Shown piece after piece: positions 58,310 through 64,000 of a stretch of 64,000 nt of DNA; the first letter of the stretch is position 1, and the number at the start of each line of letters is the position of its first letter. Source of the DNA: Chitinophaga sp. HK235 (lineage in GTDB: Bacteria > Bacteroidota > Bacteroidia > Chitinophagales > Chitinophagaceae); contig NZ_CP073766.1 of assembly GCF_018255755.1 (NCBI RefSeq), forward strand, positions 4,340,001-4,404,000, given 5' to 3'. The translations under genes and the position numbers were made by a program. The notes beneath the pieces are model-generated. The model was not told the DNA's origin and did not search any database. It saw nothing but the letters and a program-made list of their open reading frames with translations.

Positions 58310-59656
58310 ATGAAAAAACTCATATTATTCGTAGGTACGTTACTGTTATCAACCACGTACACCATAGCCCAACAGGCGAAATACGTAGTACTGATCAGCA
58401 TCGACGGCTTCCGGCCGGATTTTTACCTGGACCACTCCTGGCCCGCTCCCAACATGCAGCGCCTGAAAGGAAAAGGGGTACATGCCACCGGTGTGAAAGG
58501 TATTTTTCCTACGATTACTTACCCATCGCATACAACACTCATCACAGGTGTAACACCCGCTAAACATGGCATCTGGTATAATACACCTTTCGAACCTGAA
58601 GGAGCCAGCGGCCGCTGGTATTCAGAAACCAAATACATCAAGGCCGAAACCCTATGGGACGCAGTAGGAAAGGCTGGCCTGGTGTCTGCCGCGGTTTCCT
58701 GGCCGGTATCTGTAGGGGCGCCGGTAAACTATAACATTCCGGAGACCTTCTCACTGAGCAACCCCGGCGACCGCAGAGCCCCTACCAGTGAGCAGTCCAC
58801 CCCTAAAGGACTGTTCGAAGAAGTACAACGCTACGCCACCGGCGAACTGCAATCCACCGACCTTAACCTCCGCTATCTCGGGATGAATGAAACGCTGAGC
58901 CGCATGGCAGCTTACCTGATACGTCGCTACAAGCCCAACCTGCTCACCGTACACCTGCCCTGCACCGATGAGGTACAACACCGCGAAGGCCGGGAAGGTA
59001 ATGCTGTCGCTACTGCAGTCGCCTCTGCAGACCACGGCATCGGCACGATCCTCGAAGCCATCGAAAAAGCCGGCATCGGCGACAACACCGCCGTTATCAT
59101 CACCGGTGACCACGGCTTCGTTGACATCCATACCTCCCTTGCCCCCAATGTATGGCTGGCACAGAAAGGCCTGGCAGGCAGCAAGGAAAATCCCGGCAGC
59201 TGGAAAGCCATGTTCCATAGCGGTGGAGGATCCACCTTCCTGAAGCTGAAAGATAAAAACGATCAGAAAACACTACAGCAGGTGAAAACCATACTGAACG
59301 AACTGCCGGAAGGCATCCGCAAACAGTTCCGTATCATCGAGCAACCGGCCCTGGCCCAAACCGGCGCCGATCCGGATGCCGTGCTCGCACTCACTGCCGT
59401 ACAAGGTATTGCCTTCTCCGCCGGTAAAGACGGTGAAGCAGTCAAAAAAGCCAACGGTGGCGCACATGGCTATTTCCCTGATTTCAGGGAAATACAAACC
59501 GGTTTTGTAGCCTATGGTGCAGGCCTGGCTGAAAATGTAACAGTGCCTGTGATAGAACTCACAGACGTAGCGCCGTTGATAGCGAAGCTGCTGGGCATAT
59601 CACTCAAACAAGCAGATGGGATGGTGTATCCCGGGATGCTGAAGAAAGGGAATTAA
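58310..59656 (+). CDS. Exported type I phosphodiesterase/nucleotide pyrophosphatase (ENPP-like)
   Basis: A 448-residue enzyme from the ATG at 58310, which follows the SusD stop by 13 bp and gives a good signal peptide (cut after TIAQQ, about residue 21). The alkaline-phosphatase-superfamily site is complete: Asp32 in ISIDGFRPD, Thr70 nucleophile in FPTITYPSHTTL, an Asp/His pair in CTDEVQHREG, GDHGF (Asp, His), and a final His in GGAHGYFPD. Such enzymes split phosphodiester or pyrophosphate bonds in nucleotides, sugar nucleotides or lipids. As last gene of the fecI-fecR-susC-susD locus, it probably processes the compound taken up. Confidence 0.92.
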   Translation: MKKLILFVGTLLLSTTYTIAQQAKYVVLISIDGFRPDFYLDHSWPAPNMQRLKGKGVHATGVKGIFPTITYPSHTTLITGVTPAKHGIWYNTPFEPEGASGRWYSETKYIKAETLWDAVGKAGLVSAAVSWPVSVGAPVNYNIPETFSLSNPGDRRAPTSEQSTPKGLFEEVQRYATGELQSTDLNLRYLGMNETLSRMAAYLIRRYKPNLLTVHLPCTDEVQHREGREGNAVATAVASADHGIGTILEAIEKAGIGDNTAVIITGDHGFVDIHTSLAPNVWLAQKGLAGSKENPGSWKAMFHSGGGSTFLKLKDKNDQKTLQQVKTILNELPEGIRKQFRIIEQPALAQTGADPDAVLALTAVQGIAFSAGKDGEAVKKANGGAHGYFPDFREIQTGFVAYGAGLAENVTVPVIELTDVAPLIAKLLGISLKQADGMVYPGMLKKGN

Positions 59657-59674
59657 AATTAACCACCTGATAAA

Positions 59675-59706
59675 CAAAAGGGAAGCTTTACCTAGCTTCC
59701 CTTTTG
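59675..59706 (+). terminator. Terminator of the fecI/fecR/SusCD/phosphodiesterase locus
   Basis: A 13-bp stem CAAAAGGGAAGCT / AGCTTCCCTTTTG with 6-nt loop, 18 bp after the stop codon. Confidence 0.8.
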
Positions 59707-59748
59707 CGTTGATGACTGCCATCGTTTCGGATGCATATAAAAAACAAC

Positions 59749-59770
59749 AAAGCCGCCCTGGGGCGGCTTT
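59749..59770 (-). terminator. Terminator of the right-edge SusC-SusD pair
   Basis: AAAGCCGCCC / GGGCGGCTTT form a perfect 10-bp stem; on the minus strand it is followed by GTTGTTTTTTAT. It lies 38 bp after the SusD stop codon. Confidence 0.85.
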
Positions 59771-59808
59771 ATTGCTGTCTTCATTTTCTCACAAATCAAT
59801 GACAGGTT

Positions 59809-61392
59809 TTACCTTACCTGCCAAAAGATTTTATTATACGCTCCATCTTGTGCAGCAACAGCTTTAAAGTTGTCAGCATTCAATGTGCGTTCTTTATCAG
59901 GATAGAGTAATCTCAGCGGAGGCGTAGGCATGGTAGTAGTACCTACATCTTTCGGGAAATACAGTTTGGGATAGCCGCTTCTTCTCATCTCTGCCCATGA
60001 TTGGGGAGATAACATCACACCATAATCTACCCATTTCTGTAATCCTATTTTATTCAGGTTATCATCTTTCCCTATCGTACCATAGGCAACCTGCGGACTG
60101 GTCAGCAAAGCGCTGATTTCTGCTGCAGTAGCGGCCTGGGCAGGAGTTCCCCAGGCGCTCATGCCATTGATATTGAAATAGTAGGTAATAGATTGTTTGA
60201 TACCGTTTTCGTAGGCCGCTTTAGCATCACCACCACCCCATCTTTCATAGGCTTCCGCTTTAGAAAAACTAACTTCTGCAGCAGTTAATATAATACCCGG
60301 GAAGTTCACGTTGTTGATGAATGTTACAGAATCTATACGGGAAATAAAACCGGAGGAAATGGAGTCTGACTGACGACCACCATCCCAGGACAGTGGCACA
60401 CCAAAGTAACCACCACTCTTGTTTTTCGCAAAGAATACTCTTAAGCGCGGATCACCGGAAGGTTTCATCAGTGAATCCAGCATATAACCAGGTGCCAGAT
60501 TACCACCCAACCCGTCACGCATATCTGTAGACAACAGGTCAGGACCTTTTGCAGCTATCTGTACGTTCTCAGAGACAGTCTCTATCAGCGGATATTTTGT
60601 TGGATTGCTCAGCAATGTTTGCACAATACCTTGCGCTTTGGCCTCGTCCTGGTAGGAAATACGCATCGCCAGGCGTAACATCAGTGAGTTACAGTATTTA
60701 CGCCATGCCACCAGATTACCTTTCAATACAAAGTCCTGCTTGGTCAATTTATTCTGATAAAACTGGTCTGCCTGCACAGTAGACAGGTAGTCGCTGATCC
60801 GTTTCAGATCAGTTAATGCCAGATCATATACATCTTTACCTTTATCATACTTCGCCAGTATCAGCTCTCCTCCGGTAGCATTCAGTTTACCGGCATCGGT
60901 AAAAGGAATATCTCCCCATAAATCCACCATCTGCGTAGCCTGGTCATAAACAAAAATACGCGCGGTTTCCATGAACAGTAAATAACCTTGTTTTTCCGCA
61001 TCCGTTTTAAGGGCATTATACAGGCGTTCCATTTCGCGGAAACTCGCTATAGGACCGGAAAAATTTGAACCTGGTGCAGTATAGAAATCATTCCAGCGGT
61101 CCTGCGTATAGTTCACTGTTTGCTCATACATGCGGTTAGTATTTGCAAAACCCAATGACTGCGCATACCGGCTCGTTTGAGGAGCAATAAACGTATACAG
61201 GTTCCAGTAGTTAGGAATAATACGCCTGTTTTTGAATAAACCACTGTATAAACCGTCGATATTTGCTAAGGTTGTTTTCTCCGGATCATAATACCGATCA
61301 TCAAACTGCGATTTTTTGCACCCTGAGAAAATGCCCGCTGACACCGCGGCCATCATTGCTATTATCAGAATATTCCTTTTCATTTTTCTCAT
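59809..61392 (-). CDS. SusD-like_2 family nutrient-binding lipoprotein
   Basis: A 527-residue protein with a lipobox (IFSGC, about Cys25). It fits the SusD-like_2 branch (NIDGLYSGLFKNRRIIPNYW, YNALKTDAEKQGYLLFMETARIFVYDQATQMVDLWGDIPF, and the C-terminal KIGLQKWVDYGVMLSPQSWAEMRRSGYP). Such proteins pair with larger SusC receptors and bind oligosaccharides or peptides at the cell surface. It lies 17 bp behind SusC in the same operon and ends at a strong terminator. ATG at 61392 or 61383 are both possible; the second gives a more standard lipoprotein signal. Substrate unknown. Confidence 0.92.
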   Translation of the reverse strand: MRKMKRNILIIAMMAAVSAGIFSGCKKSQFDDRYYDPEKTTLANIDGLYSGLFKNRRIIPNYWNLYTFIAPQTSRYAQSLGFANTNRMYEQTVNYTQDRWNDFYTAPGSNFSGPIASFREMERLYNALKTDAEKQGYLLFMETARIFVYDQATQMVDLWGDIPFTDAGKLNATGGELILAKYDKGKDVYDLALTDLKRISDYLSTVQADQFYQNKLTKQDFVLKGNLVAWRKYCNSLMLRLAMRISYQDEAKAQGIVQTLLSNPTKYPLIETVSENVQIAAKGPDLLSTDMRDGLGGNLAPGYMLDSLMKPSGDPRLRVFFAKNKSGGYFGVPLSWDGGRQSDSISSGFISRIDSVTFINNVNFPGIILTAAEVSFSKAEAYERWGGGDAKAAYENGIKQSITYYFNINGMSAWGTPAQAATAAEISALLTSPQVAYGTIGKDDNLNKIGLQKWVDYGVMLSPQSWAEMRRSGYPKLYFPKDVGTTTMPTPPLRLLYPDKERTLNADNFKAVAAQDGAYNKIFWQVR

Positions 61393-61409
61393 TTTAAAAA
61401 ACAGATCAA

Positions 61410-64000
61410 TTAAAAGCTCAATCTAAGATTCACCCCCATGGTACGGGAAGCTGCTGTGGTACCGGATTCAATACCCTGGCTAACAAAGCTGCTACCAATA
61501 CCCACCTCAGGATCCAGGTTAGGCAATGATTTGTACAGATAAAACAGGTTTCTGCCAAACACGCCTACAGTGAGGTTTTGTGCCTTTACTTTGCTTTTTA
61601 ATTTCACTGGCATTGTGTAATTCAATGACAGTTCGCGGAATTTGATGAAGTTGTTATCAAATACAGCACCTTCATAAGTACTGGAAGAGCCGGAACCAGG
61701 CCATGAACCCCAGCTGTAGGTGTTCAGATAATAGCTGGCCGCATCAATGATTGTTCCGTTCTGCTTACCATCTGCTGTTAAACCATTCAGGACAACACCA
61801 TCATGATAAACTTTTGCACCAGCCGGAGCTCCGCTCCCCGCAGCTACATTTTTACCGCTACCATCTACATAGTAGGCTACACCGCCATGTTCTGCATCAC
61901 GACCGGCTAAAGTGCTCTTATACATACCGGCACCTGTACCATAGTAGTTGGAAGTAGAAATCATCTGACCGCCCCAGCGGAAATCCACCAGAAAGTCGAG
62001 GGTCCAGTTTTTATAACGCAGTGTATTGGCAAGGCCACCTGTTAAGTCTGCCTGGATGTTACCCAGTTTTACCTGATGATCAAAATCTATGATATAATAA
62101 CCGTTAGCATCAATCATGTAGTTGCCCTGCGCATCCTGTTTACGTTTGTAGCCCATGATATCACCCGCAGCCTCACCCACTCTTGCAGTTACCAGCAGGG
62201 AACCATTATCCACATTGGAAAGTACCAGTTTATCCATACCAGGCATCAGGCTTTTCAGCTTGTTTCTGTTGTAGCCCAGTGTAGCGCGCATGTTCCAGTC
62301 AAAATTACGGGTGGTAACCGGCGTACCATTCAGTGCTACTTCCAAACCATAGTTGTTGAGATCTCCTACGTTTTTCCAGATAGAGTTGGCACCGGTGCTG
62401 GAAGGTATGGTCAGGTTAATGATCTGTCCTTTAATGGTACCGTTGTAATAGGACACATCAAAGCCCAGTCTGTTGTTCAGTAATTTGGTTTCCCAGCCTA
62501 CTTCCACTTCATGTTTACGTTCCGGCTTCAGGTTATTATTACCATAAGCGCTTTGCGGAAGCAGTGCAGGTACCCCATTCATGGTATAGCCGCTATATAC
62601 TACGTTGGAAGAATATATACCGGCAGCAGTAGCTACTTCACCGTAAGACAAACGCAGTTTGCTGTAGTCCACAAAGGAAGGGAGTTTCAGCGCTTTAGTC
62701 AGTTCCAGTGAAGCACTTACGCTGGGATAGAAATAGGCATTGTTGCCGGGAGCCAGTGTAGAAGCTCTTTCATAACGACCAGTACCCTCGAGGAACAGGA
62801 AGTTTTTATAATCAAAGCTTACAGTACCAAATAAACCATCCTGTTGATAATACTGACGGTAGGTAGAGCTGGCAGAGATCGGATTTTTTGAAGCATTCAG
62901 GCTAAACCAGTTTTCCTGCGTAAGGCCACCATTGGTACCAATACCCACAAAACGATTTTCTTCCCGGCGTGCCTGATAACCCGCGCTGGCACTGAATCCA
63001 ATGTTTTTAGACAGTTGTTTGTTGTAAGACAGTAATACGTCGCCGTATACGATGTTATACACATTGTTGTTTGTAGCATATGCACCACTTTCACCAAATG
63101 ACAGCGGAAATTCAGCTCTGTTCATGGTTTCTGCACTATACCCGGTGAAGTCATTACCTATTCTTCCACGCAACTTCAGATCTTTCGCAATTTCATAGCT
63201 CAGGGTAAGGCTGGACAACAGACGATTGGATCTTTCATCGTAGCTGTTTTCCAGTTGTTTCCAGAGAAAATCCATGTAATCATAAGCTCTGATACTGTAT
63301 TTAATCGCCTCTGCAGGATCTTTGGAAGTATCATCAAACTTCACCCACTTGTATCCTTTGCTGGTTTTATATTTGTTCATGTACACATCCATATAGTCAG
63401 CAGAACTGAAGAAGCCACCATAGTTGGAGGTTACACGGTTAATCTGCTCAGGACGGTTATGTACTTTTTCATTCACATAAGTGAGTACGATGTCTGTAGT
63501 CAGCTTAGGAGTGATTTTATAAGTCGTATTAAAGTTGAACGTATTTTTTTGTTGTTTACCACCAATCTGCACCCCCTGATAATCGTTACGGGTATAGGAG
63601 AAACGGTAGGTCAGTTTGTCGCTGGCATTTGATATCGCAACGTTAGCAATAGAGCTGTAGCCATCGCGATAGAACTGTTTCCAGTTATTTTTATGGCTTA
63701 CATACTTACGGAATTGTCCATCCCACCAGTAAACATCCTGTCCTTCCATTTTAGGGCCGAACTGGGCGTAGGCGCGGAAGATAGGCCGTATGGCATCCTT
63801 ACCATTAATAGTACCCATATGAATCCAGCCATCATCATCAGCGCCAAAAGAAGATTTATTGGTAGCTCTGTCGTAGCCCGGACCATAGGTAGTTTGCAGA
63901 TCAGGTGTTACACCCACTTGCTCAACACCATAGGAATAGTTAACATCTACGCCAAGACCTCTTCCTTTAGTACCGCTTTTGGTGGTGATCATCACTACAC
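61410..64000 (-). CDS. SusC/RagA TonB-linked outer membrane protein, 5' part missing
   Basis: About 863 C-terminal residues are visible and the frame is open to the right edge, so the signal peptide, carboxypeptidase-like domain and most of the plug lie outside. The visible part begins within the plug end signature VVMITTKSGTKG and continues through the barrel, ending in TMGVNLRLSF, a typical SusC C-terminus. The internal Met near 63995 is not the start. SusD follows after 17 bp. Barrel regions such as NNLKPERKHEVEVGWETKLL (about 500 from the visible start) are standard SusC landmarks. Substrate and regulation cannot be judged because the N-terminus is missing. Confidence 0.93.
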   Translation of the reverse strand, partial: VVMITTKSGTKGRGLGVDVNYSYGVEQVGVTPDLQTTYGPGYDRATNKSSFGADDDGWIHMGTINGKDAIRPIFRAYAQFGPKMEGQDVYWWDGQFRKYVSHKNNWKQFYRDGYSSIANVAISNASDKLTYRFSYTRNDYQGVQIGGKQQKNTFNFNTTYKITPKLTTDIVLTYVNEKVHNRPEQINRVTSNYGGFFSSADYMDVYMNKYKTSKGYKWVKFDDTSKDPAEAIKYSIRAYDYMDFLWKQLENSYDERSNRLLSSLTLSYEIAKDLKLRGRIGNDFTGYSAETMNRAEFPLSFGESGAYATNNNVYNIVYGDVLLSYNKQLSKNIGFSASAGYQARREENRFVGIGTNGGLTQENWFSLNASKNPISASSTYRQYYQQDGLFGTVSFDYKNFLFLEGTGRYERASTLAPGNNAYFYPSVSASLELTKALKLPSFVDYSKLRLSYGEVATAAGIYSSNVVYSGYTMNGVPALLPQSAYGNNNLKPERKHEVEVGWETKLLNNRLGFDVSYYNGTIKGQIINLTIPSSTGANSIWKNVGDLNNYGLEVALNGTPVTTRNFDWNMRATLGYNRNKLKSLMPGMDKLVLSNVDNGSLLVTARVGEAAGDIMGYKRKQDAQGNYMIDANGYYIIDFDHQVKLGNIQADLTGGLANTLRYKNWTLDFLVDFRWGGQMISTSNYYGTGAGMYKSTLAGRDAEHGGVAYYVDGSGKNVAAGSGAPAGAKVYHDGVVLNGLTADGKQNGTIIDAASYYLNTYSWGSWPGSGSSSTYEGAVFDNNFIKFRELSLNYTMPVKLKSKVKAQNLTVGVFGRNLFYLYKSLPNLDPEVGIGSSFVSQGIESGTTAASRTMGVNLRLSF

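Noticed and set aside
1..64000. tRNA, rRNA, transposase or prophage genes
   Set aside because: I looked for tRNA T-loops, rRNA-like stretches, transposase and integrase motifs and found none by eye. A covariance search would be needed to exclude small RNAs completely.

Overview
The window looks like chromosome of a Bacteroidota bacterium, most likely Chitinophagaceae (Chitinophaga-like). The reasons are three SusC/SusD nutrient-uptake pairs plus part of a fourth SusC, FecI/FecR regulation of a TonB-dependent receptor with an STN domain, Bacteroidetes-type promoters (TTTG, about 19 nt, TAnnTTTG), many Sec-exported or lipoprotein genes, and LRR/BRCT, WGR and CHAT proteins of the kind common in large Chitinophaga genomes. 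The genus is inferred from gene content only. I found no tRNA, rRNA, CRISPR array, transposase or phage gene.

Layout. 1-5.3 kb: the start of a SusC gene with a very clear promoter, a short inverted-repeat-bounded interval, a small exported protein, a peptidoglycan amidase, a DJ-1/PfpI protein and an aldo/keto reductase. 5.3-6.5 kb: a gene-free stretch with six related 24-nt hairpins showing covariation between arms, the best candidate here for an undescribed structured RNA or repeat. 6.5-11.9 kb: ADP-ribosylglycohydrolase, DUF6515 protein, TPM-domain lipoprotein, an unknown exported protein and an exported VOC protein. 11.9-20 kb: an ECF sigma factor and TPR anti-sigma-like protein divergent from a lipoprotein, a PKD protein, a membrane-anchored TPR-CHAT protease and a DUF5710 zinc protein. 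20-22.4 kb: M48 protease and a TPR protein. 22.4-28.5 kb: two tandem paralogous LRR-BRCT-LRR proteins.

28.6-36.2 kb is a mixed region: Pr6Pr membrane protein, EEP hydrolase, DUF4262 protein, a Crp-DoxX-DUF4188 operon, metallophosphoesterase, a small unknown protein, an AraC-SDR pair and a lectin-like lipoprotein. 36.5-43.9 kb is an operon of exported zinc metalloprotease, SusC and SusD, probably for capture of protein or peptides. 44.3-46.7 kb holds two small exported proteins and an ECF sigma/RskA-type anti-sigma pair whose two genes both appear to start at TTG. 46.8-51.8 kb encodes a 1668-residue WGR-SUKH-TPR-DUF4116 protein. 51.9-59.7 kb is a complete fecI-fecR-susC-susD-phosphodiesterase locus. 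59.8-64 kb is the end of another SusC-SusD pair, with SusC running off the right edge.

The uptake loci share one logic: an outer-membrane SusC channel and SusD lid paired with an exported hydrolase (metalloprotease or phosphodiesterase), one of them controlled through FecR/FecI. Interspersed are multidomain proteins (CHAT, LRR-BRCT, WGR-SUKH) of unknown biological role.
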